Source of the DNA: Phycisphaerales bacterium
Lineage (GTDB): Bacteria > Planctomycetota > Phycisphaerae > Phycisphaerales > SM1A02
Length of the DNA: 46,645 bases
Assembly (NCBI GenBank): GCA_030748805.1
Contig: JASMLG010000062.1
Span: 1 to 46,645, forward strand
Reading direction: 5' to 3'
The notes beneath the pieces were generated by a model. The model did not search any database and was not told the DNA's origin. It saw only the letters and a list, made by a program, of their open reading frames with translations. Below are positions 15,503-24,885 of the stretch, piece after piece. The position numbers and the translations under genes were made by a program. How positions within the stretch are numbered: position 1 is the first letter of the stretch; every line of letters begins with the position of its first letter.

Positions 15503-18500
15503 TTAAGAACATCCAAGAGATTCACCGCATCTCTGGCATCTGTAACATGTTCCACTTCTAACAGTGATTTCTCCACAATTGGGACACGCAGGTGCATCAC
15601 TTTGCATAGATGCCATGGCTTGACTGAGAGTTGACTGCACAACCGTTTCTTGTGCTTGTATCCCATCTGTTGAAACACTTGCTGTTTGCATTACGACTTG
15701 TCGTCTTGTCATCACAGTTGATTGTTCTGTCTTCACCTTTCCGGAATCCGATTTTTGTATACCACCACCCGATGTGGTTGAGGAATCTCGGGGAGTTGTA
15801 GTTACAGTATCTTCTTCTTGCCATCGTTTGTCCTCCTTGACAGTTGTTGGGCGTTTTGTTGTTTCTGAGTTTGCAGAAGGTGTAGTTCGGCTAGGTAAAT
15901 TTGCTTCTCGATATCCATCAATGAATTGCATTCCCATCCATTGGAATATGTAATCAACCAAACTTTTAGCAAAAGGAATGTCTCTATTTGTTGTTATTCC
16001 CTGTGGTTCAAACCGTTGATAGGCAAATTTGTTTACCAAACTCTCGACAGGCACACCGTATTGCAAGGCAACACTGATGGCAGTTCCCAAACTGTCCATT
16101 AATCCGCCTATTGTTGACCCCTCCTTAGACATTGTAATAAAGAGTTCTCCGGGTCCGCCACTCTCGTACATCCCAACAGTTAAATAACCTTCGTGACCAG
16201 CAACATTGAAGTGGTGCGTAATACTTTTTCTAGTATCTGGAAGTCGTTTACGCATCGGCCTCTCGATAATTTTTTCAACTATTCGTTCGATTACTTGTGG
16301 CTTGTCTTGTTTTGCCATGTCAGCAGCCGCAACAACTTCTTTTGCAATTTCTTCATGTGCAGCCTCAACCTCAAGTTCGTCTTCAGTATCATCAAGGGTT
16401 GTATCGGCCTTTGAGTTTAGTGGTTGGCTAAGTTTGCAACCGTCTCGATATAGGGCATTTGCTTTTAAGCCAAGTTCCCAACTTAGCCAATACGAATTTG
16501 CTATGTCATCTGTTGTAGCTTCATTTAGAAGATTAATTGTTTTTGAAATAGCACCAGTTATGAATGGTTGGCACGCAGCCATCATTCGAATGTGCCCCTC
16601 AGATGCTATAAATCTAATTCCTGTTTCGCCGCACTTATTTGCGCAATCAAAAACAGGCAAGTGCTCTTCTGTTAAACCGGGAGCGCCTTCGATTGTTCCT
16701 GTACCACATATCCTTCTGTTTAATTCTTTCTGCTCATCCCTGTTTAATCCAAGAAGCGATAGGCCATTGAACGAAGGATTATTGGATGCTTGCTCTCTAG
16801 TTAATCCCTTTTCTTCGAGTATATGCTCTGGCATTTTCCACGGAGCAAAAGCAAATGACAAGTCAAATACTGTAGGTAGTGAGTCCTCAACAGAAAGAAG
16901 ATCTTCTTCTGTGTATCTATTTTCGACAAGGAATGTGCGGAAAGAGATATCATCGCCTCCATCGGTGACTGAAGCTGGCATCTTTGTGTCAACAGATAGG
17001 GATCCAATAACGTATTGCATAATTTTTTCGACTTCATGCCCGCTATATCCGAGAGCAAATAGGGCTGGTTGTAATGATTGATTTGCAATTTTGAAATATC
17101 CACCACCTGCAAGTTTTTTAAACTTTGTGAGAGCAAAATCTGGTTCAACACCAGTTGTGTCACAGTCCATAAGAAGACCAATTGTGCCAGTTGGTGCAAT
17201 TACCGTAACCTGTGCATTGCGGAATCCATTATTAGTGCCAAGTTCAATCGCTTCGTCCCATGCTTGAACGGCACGTCCGAGTAAAGCACCTGCATTAGTT
17301 ATGTTTATTGAATCATCTAAGAAAAGTGAGTGATTAATTGGTACGGGTGCCACTTTCAATTTTTCGTATTCACCACTATCGCGAGTAATTCCGTTAGCAG
17401 CTCGTCGGTGGTTTCTGATTACTCGAAGCATATCTTCTGAGTTTTCCTCATAACCATCGAATGCACCAAGTTCTGCGGCCATTTCTGCGCTTACCGCGTA
17501 CGATCGACCAGTGAGTGTTGCTGTAAGGGCACCACAGACAGCCCTTCCCGCTTCGCTGTCATAGGCAATGCCAGCTTGCATTAGCATTGCGCCAAGATTT
17601 GCAAACCCAAGTCCTAGTGTTCGATATTTCCAGCTTTTGTAAGCGATAGCTTCGGATGGAAATGCCGCCATCAATACGGATATTTCGAGTACGATTGTCC
17701 ACAAACGTACTGCGTGTTCAAAAGAATCAACATCGAACATTCGTGTTTTGCTGTCATAGAATTTGAGTAAGTTGAGGGAAGCTAGGTTGCAGGCAGTGTC
17801 GTCCAAAAACATGTATTCACTGCATGGGTTCGATCCATTTATACGTCCGCTCTTTGGACACGTGTGCCAATCATTTATAGAAGTGTCAAACTGAACACCT
17901 GGGTCAGCACAATGCCAAGCAGCGTCACATATTGTGTTCCAAAGATCACGAGCTGGAATTGTTTTCGTAATCTCACCATCTGTTCGGCGAATTAAATGCC
18001 AATCACCTTCGCGGTCAACTGCTTCAAAGAAATCATGCGATAGCCGAACGGAGTTGTTTGAGTTTTGACCAGAAACCGTTTGATATGCTTCACCGTTGAA
18101 ATCGTAATCAAGAGTTAAACCCAATTCGCTAGCACGTTCCTTTTGTTCATCTGATAGATGTTTCATCCCCTCGACTAGTGCTGCAACTTTGAGTTCTTCG
18201 CGCACCTTCCAATTTATAAACTCTTCTATATCTGGATGGTCGACATCTAGCGTAACCATCTTTGCAGCACGCCTTGTTGTACCGCCTGATTTTATAGCAC
18301 CAGCAGCTCGGTCTCCTATTTTTAAGAAACTCATCAATCCACTGGACTGACCACCACCAGAAAGTTGTTCGTCACTTCCGCGTAATGAAGAGAAGTTTGA
18401 CCCAGTACCAGAACCGTACTTAAATAGGCGAGCTTCGCGAGTCCACAAATCCATGATTCCGCCTTCATTCACAAGGTCGTCATTGACAGATTGAATAAAA

Positions 18501-19048
18501 CAAGCGTGCGGTTGTGGATGTGAATACGCGTCTTCTGCAAGAGTAACATTGCCTGTTTCTGGATCTGCAATGTAGTGGCCTTGAGCTGGTCCAGAAATTC
18601 CATAAGCCCAATTTAATCCAGTGTTAAACCATTGTGGGCTATTTGGAGCGCTGACTTGATTCAACAGCATCCAACAAAGTTCATCATAAAACGCTTGTGC
18701 ATCTTCTGGTGTGTCAAAATAATCGTGTGATTCTCCCCAACTTCTCCAACAACCCACAAGCCGGTGAATTACTTGGCGTACAGATGTTTCTGGGCCTGTA
18801 ATTGGATTGCCGGTGTCATCTACTTTTGGTGTTCCATCTTCATTCATCTGTGGAACGCCGGCTTTTCGGAAATATTTACTCATCATAATATCTGATGCTA
18901 GTTGACTCCACTTTGATGGAATCTCGGCGTTGTCCATTTCGAAGACAATCGAACCGTCGGTGTTTGTAATTTTTGTTGAACGTGTCGACCATTCAACTGA
19001 TTCCCAAACGTTGCTATTTGCTGTTGTAAATCTTCTTGTTATTTTCAT
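15503..19048 (-). CDS. nrdJ: Vitamin B12-dependent (class II) ribonucleoside-diphosphate reductase
   Basis: 1,181 aa, full length for the long NrdJ form. It makes deoxyribonucleotides using adenosylcobalamin to generate the thiyl radical, without oxygen. Recognisable are ACFIQSV (182-188), the active-site region SNPCSEYMFLDDTACNLASLNL in parts (407-427), the finger-loop region PTGTIGLLMDCDTTG (about 660), and a TSCPD domain (about 965-1035; GGPGELFITMSKEGS, GGLMDSLGTAIS). The C-terminus is a cysteine-rich zinc-type tail (CPNC 1155-1158; CYRCQRC 1168-1174; GCS end) thought to relay reducing power in this family. Start ATG 19048. No cobalamin riboswitch is visible in the 500-nt upstream gap. 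It is followed by a small ORF and a strong terminator. Confidence 0.97.
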   Translation of the reverse strand: MKITRRFTTANSNVWESVEWSTRSTKITNTDGSIVFEMDNAEIPSKWSQLASDIMMSKYFRKAGVPQMNEDGTPKVDDTGNPITGPETSVRQVIHRLVGCWRSWGESHDYFDTPEDAQAFYDELCWMLLNQVSAPNSPQWFNTGLNWAYGISGPAQGHYIADPETGNVTLAEDAYSHPQPHACFIQSVNDDLVNEGGIMDLWTREARLFKYGSGTGSNFSSLRGSDEQLSGGGQSSGLMSFLKIGDRAAGAIKSGGTTRRAAKMVTLDVDHPDIEEFINWKVREELKVAALVEGMKHLSDEQKERASELGLTLDYDFNGEAYQTVSGQNSNNSVRLSHDFFEAVDREGDWHLIRRTDGEITKTIPARDLWNTICDAAWHCADPGVQFDTSINDWHTCPKSGRINGSNPCSEYMFLDDTACNLASLNLLKFYDSKTRMFDVDSFEHAVRLWTIVLEISVLMAAFPSEAIAYKSWKYRTLGLGFANLGAMLMQAGIAYDSEAGRAVCGALTATLTGRSYAVSAEMAAELGAFDGYEENSEDMLRVIRNHRRAANGITRDSGEYEKLKVAPVPINHSLFLDDSINITNAGALLGRAVQAWDEAIELGTNNGFRNAQVTVIAPTGTIGLLMDCDTTGVEPDFALTKFKKLAGGGYFKIANQSLQPALFALGYSGHEVEKIMQYVIGSLSVDTKMPASVTDGGDDISFRTFLVENRYTEEDLLSVEDSLPTVFDLSFAFAPWKMPEHILEEKGLTREQASNNPSFNGLSLLGLNRDEQKELNRRICGTGTIEGAPGLTEEHLPVFDCANKCGETGIRFIASEGHIRMMAACQPFITGAISKTINLLNEATTDDIANSYWLSWELGLKANALYRDGCKLSQPLNSKADTTLDDTEDELEVEAAHEEIAKEVVAAADMAKQDKPQVIERIVEKIIERPMRKRLPDTRKSITHHFNVAGHEGYLTVGMYESGGPGELFITMSKEGSTIGGLMDSLGTAISVALQYGVPVESLVNKFAYQRFEPQGITTNRDIPFAKSLVDYIFQWMGMQFIDGYREANLPSRTTPSANSETTKRPTTVKEDKRWQEEDTVTTTPRDSSTTSGGGIQKSDSGKVKTEQSTVMTRRQVVMQTASVSTDGIQAQETVVQSTLSQAMASMQSDAPACPNCGEITVRSGTCYRCQRCGESLGCS

Positions 19049-19557
19049 CTTTGCTACTTTTGCTTCCGTGCGTTTTCTATCGTTGGCAACTTCCTACATT
19101 TACTTAATTGAAACCGTTACCTAGTAACAATCGTTCTTCAGACCAGACACTTGCTCAGGTTCATAGTCATTTATTAAAATCAATGATCATCCACTCTCCT
19201 CACTTACCCGAACTCTTGCAAATGAGCGTTTTTTTCAAGAAAAACACCTCTTTGTGTGGTTTTTTCCAGTCATTTACTGCTTTTTCTTGTTCTAGTGCAG
19301 TAATGTTCCTGTGTAGTTCCACAGTTGCCTATCGTACTACTACATCTTGGGTCTGCAACTACTTAAACCACAAAATCTAGTGCCAATTTTATTTTTTTTG
19401 TAAATCGTTTTACAACTTGTACTTACAGCTTGCGAAAGAAGTGAAGTTGGATGTGGATATGTTGTCATAAGTGAACTTAGGCAACTTGTTTGTGCTTTTT
19501 TGACGATTAAAAGCGGTTTCTGGTCGGTTTGGCTCTTTTCGGCATTACACTGCCCCA
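19049..19557. other. Divergent intergenic region between nrdJ and pcrA
   Basis: About 500 nt without a convincing gene on either strand. It contains GTTTTT-N6-AAAAAC near 19230-19247 and an ACAC/GTGT inverted pair nearby (about 19245-19260). I see no B12-box, no NrdR-type box and no tRNA. It presumably holds the nrdJ leader and promoter, and the pcrA promoter at its right end. Confidence 0.5.
19546..19551 (+). promoter_or_regulatory. -10-like box TACACT before pcrA
   Basis: Ends 6 nt before GTG 19558 and 9 nt before ATG 19561, so pcrA may have a leaderless mRNA. No convincing -35. Confidence 0.35.
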
Positions 19558-19560
19558 GTG

Positions 19561-21768
19561 ATGAGTTCCAATGAATTGGCAAGTAAGTTGACTGATGCCC
19601 AACAAGAAGTAGTAGCACATATTGATGGCCCGCTGCTTGTTCTGGCTGGTCCCGGATCAGGAAAAACAACCGTTGTTACACAGCGTATTGCTAATTTGAT
19701 TTCAAGTGGAGTACAACCGTGGAATATCCTAGCACTTACTTTTACTAACAAGGCGGCGCAAGAAATGCGCGATCGAGTTTTGAATATTCTTGAACAGGAC
19801 TCCCTACATGTTCGAGGTTTAACGGTATCAACCTTTCACTCGTTTTGTGCAAGAGTATTGAGGGATTGGGGAGATAGAATAATTGGGACTAACTCTTTTA
19901 CTATTTACGATACAAGTGACCAGAAAAGTGCAGTAAAGCAAGCAATACGCGAGTGTGAGTTAAGTGATAAAAATTGGCGTCCATCTTCTGTTTTGTCAGC
20001 GATAAGTAGTGCCAAGAACAAATTAACAGATGTAGATACTTTTGAACAGGAAGCATTTGATTTTTACTCAAAGTCCATTGCTAAGTTGTATCGTGCTTAC
20101 GAAAATGTTTTGCGAAGAAACGATGCTGTTGATTTTGACGATTTGCTTTTGAAAACAGCACAACTTTTAAGCCGAGATCAAGAAGTAAAACAAAGTTTGG
20201 AAGATCGTTATCAATACTTGATGATTGATGAATACCAAGATACAAATCACGCACAGTTTGTTATAGCAAACTGCATTGCAGCGAATCACAGGAATATATG
20301 TGTTGTAGGAGATCCAGATCAGTCAATTTATGCTTGGCGTGGTGCGGATATTTCAAACATTCTTGAATTTGAAGAACACTATCCAAACGCTACAGTGATA
20401 CCACTTGGAAGAAATTTTAGAAGTACAGGTCACATTGTTGCTGCATCTGCTTCACTTATCGAACAAAACCGTTACAGGAAATCGAAAAAACTTTACACAG
20501 AACTTGATGATGGAAACCAGCCAATAGTTGTTGCTGTTGGAGACGAACACCAAGAGGCAGAAAGAATAATAAGTGAAGTTAATAAGTTACGTGACGAAGG
20601 TGTACCACCAAAGGAAATGGCTGTTCTTTATAGAGTTAATGCACTTAGCCGAGTTCTAGAAGATTCATTTAGAAACGCTAGTATTCCTTATGTGGTCGCA
20701 AGGGGTACAGCATTTTATGATCGCAAAGAAATCAAACAGGCGCTTTCTTATTTACGATTATTAGTTAATCCAAAAGATGACGTAGCATTTTCTAGAATTA
20801 TTAACACTCCAACAAGAGGTATAGGTGCAACAACATTAAACCGTCTTGTAAGTTTAGCAAACGCCAAAGGCATGTCTTTGTTAGAAACGACCGAGATTAC
20901 TACGAAAGATCATGGGTTTACTTCTAGGGCTGTTGCTTCGATGAACAAGTTCGCAAATACATGTAAACAGTGGAGCATAGATGGTAGGTCTGAAAATAGT
21001 TTAACTGCAGCTGGTTCTCTTGCCGACTTAGTCGAACGAGTTATTCGCGAATCAGGTTTAGAGGAGTTCTATTCAAAAACGCAGGCAGAAGACGATTCAG
21101 AGCGCTTGCAAAACTTAGAAGAATTGGTTTCTGCCGCTTCCGAGTTCGAAGAGCGATTTGAGGAAGATGATGATTCACCACCAACTCCGCTTCATCTCCT
21201 ATACGCATTTCTAGAAAATGTTGCGCTGGTTAGTGATGCTGATGCTGTTGATCCAAGAAATGGTGCTGTGACATTGATGACCCTACATGCCGCAAAAGGG
21301 CTTGAGTTTGATTTTGTTGCAATTATTGGTTTAGAAGAAGGTCTATTACCACATGAACGGTCAAGGTCAGACGAACATCAATTGGAAGAAGAGCGCCGAA
21401 TTTGTTACGTTGGTATTACAAGAGCAAGAAAACACCTTCTATTAACCAATGCTTACAGAAGAACGCAAAGGGGAATCAGCAATAGAACAATTATAAGCAG
21501 ATTTATCCAGGAGTTATCAGGTGTATGCTCAATGCAAGAGTTAACTAAAGATCCATGGGATATTCCAGATGTAGACATCAACTCCAATGAGATTACTGTT
21601 GATACTGTAGTCAGGCACAAAAGATTTGGAGTTGGAAAAGTTATCAGGGTTATTCGAAGACCTCGTGGCTCGACTGTTTCTGTTAGATTTAGTGGAGGAA
21701 CAAAACATCTGGTTCTTGAATATGCAAAATTAGAAATTGTCCAAAACGGTATCTCCCCAAACTTTTAA
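19561..21768 (+). CDS. pcrA: UvrD/PcrA-family ATP-dependent DNA helicase
   Basis: 735 aa from ATG 19561; the GTG immediately before it (19558) is an alternative. SF1A 3'-5' helicase used in repair and in clearing replication and transcription conflicts. Motifs in order: Q-motif LTDAQQEVV, Walker A LAGPGSGKTT, motif Ia LTFTNKAAQEM, Walker B MIDEYQDTNHAQ, motif III VVGDPDQSIYAWRGAD, motif IV GRNFRST, motif V VTLMTLHAAKGLEFDFV, motif VI EEERRICYVGITRARKHL. The C-terminus carries a short SH3/Tudor-like domain (VVRHKRFGVGKVIRV), the RNA-polymerase-contacting part in PcrA/UvrD. The stop overlaps the queG start by one base (TAATG), so the two are co-translated. Confidence 0.95.
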   Translation: MSSNELASKLTDAQQEVVAHIDGPLLVLAGPGSGKTTVVTQRIANLISSGVQPWNILALTFTNKAAQEMRDRVLNILEQDSLHVRGLTVSTFHSFCARVLRDWGDRIIGTNSFTIYDTSDQKSAVKQAIRECELSDKNWRPSSVLSAISSAKNKLTDVDTFEQEAFDFYSKSIAKLYRAYENVLRRNDAVDFDDLLLKTAQLLSRDQEVKQSLEDRYQYLMIDEYQDTNHAQFVIANCIAANHRNICVVGDPDQSIYAWRGADISNILEFEEHYPNATVIPLGRNFRSTGHIVAASASLIEQNRYRKSKKLYTELDDGNQPIVVAVGDEHQEAERIISEVNKLRDEGVPPKEMAVLYRVNALSRVLEDSFRNASIPYVVARGTAFYDRKEIKQALSYLRLLVNPKDDVAFSRIINTPTRGIGATTLNRLVSLANAKGMSLLETTEITTKDHGFTSRAVASMNKFANTCKQWSIDGRSENSLTAAGSLADLVERVIRESGLEEFYSKTQAEDDSERLQNLEELVSAASEFEERFEEDDDSPPTPLHLLYAFLENVALVSDADAVDPRNGAVTLMTLHAAKGLEFDFVAIIGLEEGLLPHERSRSDEHQLEEERRICYVGITRARKHLLLTNAYRRTQRGISNRTIISRFIQELSGVCSMQELTKDPWDIPDVDINSNEITVDTVVRHKRFGVGKVIRVIRRPRGSTVSVRFSGGTKHLVLEYAKLEIVQNGISPNF

Positions 21769-22823
21769 TGGGTGTAACAGATTCACAAGAGGTCTTGGAG
21801 TTGTGTAAAACACAGGGTTTTGCATTGTCTGGAATAGCAAAAGCAGAAAGGACTAGCCACGAGTCATCTATTATCCGCTGGCTTGAAGAATCTAAACATG
21901 GGGAAATGGAGTGGTTAAACAGAAACGTTGACGTTCGGCTTGATCCATCTACATTAGTAGAAGGAGCTAAATCAATAATTTGTGTTGCTGATAGGTATGG
22001 CGAACTGAATGAAAAGCCGCTTCCTGATGGAAAAGGAAAAGTTGCTCGTTACGCTCAGGGTATGGATTATCACATGGTTATTAAACGTAGATTGCATCAT
22101 ATATGCGATCTACTGAAGGAAAAGTGTCCGGAAGAAACGTTTAGAACTTGCGTGGATACCTCGCCGCTATTAGAGAGAGAGTTTGCAGCAAAATCAGGTA
22201 TAGGGGCTATCGGAAAACACACTTTGCTCATTGAACAGGGGATAGGGAGTTGGATTCTTCTTGGAGCAATTGTTACTACTTTAGAATTAGACCCAACGCC
22301 TAGCAAAAAAACAGATCCTTGTGCAACATGCACTAACTGCATTGATATGTGTCCAACAGATGCAATAACACCGTGGAATGTAGATGCAAGGAAATGCATA
22401 AGTTATCTAACAATAGAACACCGAAACGAAATTGAACCCAAGTACTACAAGAAGATAGGCAAGTGGATTTTTGGATGTGATATTTGTCAAGAGGTCTGTC
22501 CGCACAATCAACCAACCCAAAAGGCATCTCTTGTTCAAAAACACGATGCTTATGAAACCATAGTGGAGTCGCTAGACGTACAAGAAGTAATTGCTTGGGA
22601 TGAGGAATCTAGGAAGATGGCTATTAGTGGAACATCTCTAAAGAGAGCGAAATTGAGTATGATGAGAAGGAATGCAGTAATTGTTGCTGGGAACATACTT
22701 CTTGAATCGCAGTGTTCAGAACTGCTCTTCAAAATCGAACAAATTGCACGTAATGATGAAGATCCAATTGTGCAAAAGTCCGCGACTGAAGTTCTTAAAT
22801 TATTGAATAACTCTGCTAGTTGA
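21768..22823 (+). CDS. queG: Epoxyqueuosine reductase
   Basis: 351 aa. QueG performs the last step of queuosine synthesis on tRNA, using cobalamin and two 4Fe-4S clusters. The protein shows the family's N-terminal region (ARYAQGMDYH), the catalytic-region signature DTSPLLEREFAAKSGIGAIGKH, two ferredoxin-like clusters (CATCTNCIDMCP; and FGCDICQEVCPHNQ), and a C-terminal HEAT-like helical part (LKRAKLSMMRRNAVIVAGN). Its ATG overlaps the pcrA stop. It converges with the lipoprotein gene with only 4 nt between the stops. It is the second cobalamin enzyme of the window after NrdJ. Confidence 0.95.
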   Translation: MGVTDSQEVLELCKTQGFALSGIAKAERTSHESSIIRWLEESKHGEMEWLNRNVDVRLDPSTLVEGAKSIICVADRYGELNEKPLPDGKGKVARYAQGMDYHMVIKRRLHHICDLLKEKCPEETFRTCVDTSPLLEREFAAKSGIGAIGKHTLLIEQGIGSWILLGAIVTTLELDPTPSKKTDPCATCTNCIDMCPTDAITPWNVDARKCISYLTIEHRNEIEPKYYKKIGKWIFGCDICQEVCPHNQPTQKASLVQKHDAYETIVESLDVQEVIAWDEESRKMAISGTSLKRAKLSMMRRNAVIVAGNILLESQCSELLFKIEQIARNDEDPIVQKSATEVLKLLNNSAS

Positions 22824-22827
22824 CGTC

Positions 22828-24732
22828 TTAGAATCCACCCGCGCCCATTGATAAGGCAAATGCATCTTCAATTTGTTTGATTGTTGTTATTTGACCGTTG
22901 TTTATCTGATCAGTGATATTGTTCATGAAATCAACCATTGGTCCGAGCATATCGATAATCATAGAAGCCATTAAGACCGCTTCGGATGAGTTGCTAAGAG
23001 ATATTTTCCAACCATCAGATGTCTTTTCAAGATCCTGTGTGATTCCAGCAATATCAACAACAGTTGCTTTGTTATCACCATTCATCGTCAAGGAGTTTGA
23101 ATCAAGATTGACTTTATCCATACCTGAGGATGGTTGGGATGATTTGAAAACAGAAACAGCATCTGCACCCATGTTTGTTCTAATTGCAATCAAAATATTT
23201 GCACCACTTGTTGTGATTTCCTGCAAGAAGTCAATAAAGCGATTGCTTTCTTCATCTTTTGGGTTGTAAAAGAGAGAGAGATTTGGTGCAGGAGAAGTTC
23301 CGTCCATTTCACCAAAAGATGAAACGTTATTGAAAGCTGAAATTAATTCTTGTGGACTTGCAAAACCAGAAGTTACTGTTGAAGTATTTTGAGTACTACC
23401 TGTAGAATAATCAGGAGTATCAGGCACAATTGTTTGTGATGGTTCAACTCCTTGCAGGACTAAAATTCTTGTGTTTAATTGATTTGCAAGAGCATCGGTC
23501 TGAGTCCCAGCACTTGCAGCTAGTTGTTTTGCATTTTCAAAGGCACTAATTGCATTAATTGTTGACTGTTCAACCTCTGCTTGAACTTGGTTACTCAATT
23601 CAAGCCATTTGTTTGAGGAAGTAACAATTCCGTTTTGGATTAACGAAGTTAGTGCTCGAAATTCTTCAAGCAAAAAATTACGCCTTGCCTCTTCGATATT
23701 GCCTAGTGTCCATTCCAAGTCAAGTTTCCACATAGCGGATGCTTGTTGGATTTCTCGGGAGTTGGCTCTACTTCGTTCCGAACTTTGTAAGGAGTCATGT
23801 ATTAACGCTATTGCGACATCCCATTTGGACTTCAAATTACTTGAACTAGCAATTGCATCGTTCATCGTCTCAGCAACTTTGTTATCTAACTCATCTGCAA
23901 TTTGTAATAAATTTGCAGCATTTGTTTTTGACGACTCTTTAAGTTTGCGAAGTAAATCCCTAGTGTTCTCCATACCATTGAGAATGGAAGCGATTGCCTC
24001 AAGTTCTGCTCTTGCATCTTCAAGCATTGGAACTGTGTCAATCTGTGATTCAAGCTCTATAGATGCAGCAGACATATCAATTTGCTGTGATTTGCGAATG
24101 GTTCTTACACCATTCTTGAAAGCCCTGTGCCCTTCAATAATTCCTTTGTTATCTGCTTCAGTTAGAAGAGCTTCTCCTTCTTCTCGTAACACAAACGCTT
24201 CTTCTCTAGCAGTTCCGCTTTGTGATTCAAGTTGAGATAATTCAGAAGTTGCTTCTTCCAGTTGTTTATTATATTTATCTAGTTTTAACTGTTGGGCATT
24301 TTCAATTTCTTTTGATTTGTCAGCACTTACGTTATCAACTTTTGAATCCATCGCAGTCGCAGTTGTTCGAAGTATTGATACCTGTTCTGATTGGTTAATA
24401 GCAAGTTGTAGTTTTGCTCTTACTTCATTCGTTTCAGTTACTAAAGATTGAATTTTAATATTTGCCAGTTTCTCTCGAGCAGTTGAAAGCAACATGTTTT
24501 TACTGCTAGTTTGCGTTTGTGAAGATGGTCTAACCAATTTGGCTTTATTGATTATTTCTTGAAGTGACTGCTCGTTGTTTGAGTTTATAGCGAAGTCAAG
24601 ATCAAAGATTAAAGCGTCAAGCGTCTCTTGGATTGAGTTCTCGCTTTCGGGAGAATTCTCACAGCCAATGGTAGTAAGCGAGAGGGCTGAAACAATCGAA
24701 AAGAAACAAAAATGTTTTAAAAGGGTACGCAT
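22828..24732 (-). CDS. Coiled-coil lipoprotein of unknown function
   Basis: 634 aa. The N-terminus is a lipoprotein signal (FSIVSALSLTTIGC with Cys24). Residues of about 30-420 are Glu/Gln/Ser/Ala-rich helix with long heptad-like stretches, including SKEIENAQQLKLDKYNKQLEE and EAFVLREEGEALLTEADNKG in part, so extended coiled coil is expected. A Ser/Thr-rich break (about 425-455) is followed by a compact C-terminal domain (PQELISAFNNVSSFGEMDG... GWKISLSNSSEAVLMAS...) reminiscent of small lumazine- or NTF2-like domains, but I cannot assign it. I do not recognise the family. A TATTAT box lies 4 nt before the ATG. It probably resides at the outer or inner membrane facing the periplasm. Confidence 0.85.
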   Translation of the reverse strand: MRTLLKHFCFFSIVSALSLTTIGCENSPESENSIQETLDALIFDLDFAINSNNEQSLQEIINKAKLVRPSSQTQTSSKNMLLSTAREKLANIKIQSLVTETNEVRAKLQLAINQSEQVSILRTTATAMDSKVDNVSADKSKEIENAQQLKLDKYNKQLEEATSELSQLESQSGTAREEAFVLREEGEALLTEADNKGIIEGHRAFKNGVRTIRKSQQIDMSAASIELESQIDTVPMLEDARAELEAIASILNGMENTRDLLRKLKESSKTNAANLLQIADELDNKVAETMNDAIASSSNLKSKWDVAIALIHDSLQSSERSRANSREIQQASAMWKLDLEWTLGNIEEARRNFLLEEFRALTSLIQNGIVTSSNKWLELSNQVQAEVEQSTINAISAFENAKQLAASAGTQTDALANQLNTRILVLQGVEPSQTIVPDTPDYSTGSTQNTSTVTSGFASPQELISAFNNVSSFGEMDGTSPAPNLSLFYNPKDEESNRFIDFLQEITTSGANILIAIRTNMGADAVSVFKSSQPSSGMDKVNLDSNSLTMNGDNKATVVDIAGITQDLEKTSDGWKISLSNSSEAVLMASMIIDMLGPMVDFMNNITDQINNGQITTIKQIEDAFALSMGAGGF

Positions 24733-24885
24733 GTAGATAATAGTTCCTGAATTATGGCAACCAAACTAATTTTGGTGCGAGAAATGACCTGTTTAGGTTA
24801 GAGCAGTGTACCAATCCAAGAGGTGTTTGGTTGTATATTTTCTTACTGTGTCAGGAAATGAGATTAACATGCGTTTTTTTGGCTA

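Noticed and set aside
16206..17081. 291-aa ORF antisense to nrdJ
   Set aside because: It is the mirror of a highly conserved nrdJ region, Ser-rich and without a recognisable fold.
19049..19557. Cobalamin riboswitch or NrdR box upstream of nrdJ
   Set aside because: I looked on both strands for a B12-box-like core and for ACACnATATnTnGTGT-type boxes and found none.
19340..19669. 109-aa minus ORF in front of pcrA
   Set aside because: Overlaps the pcrA start region, shows no domain-like pattern and has no SD.
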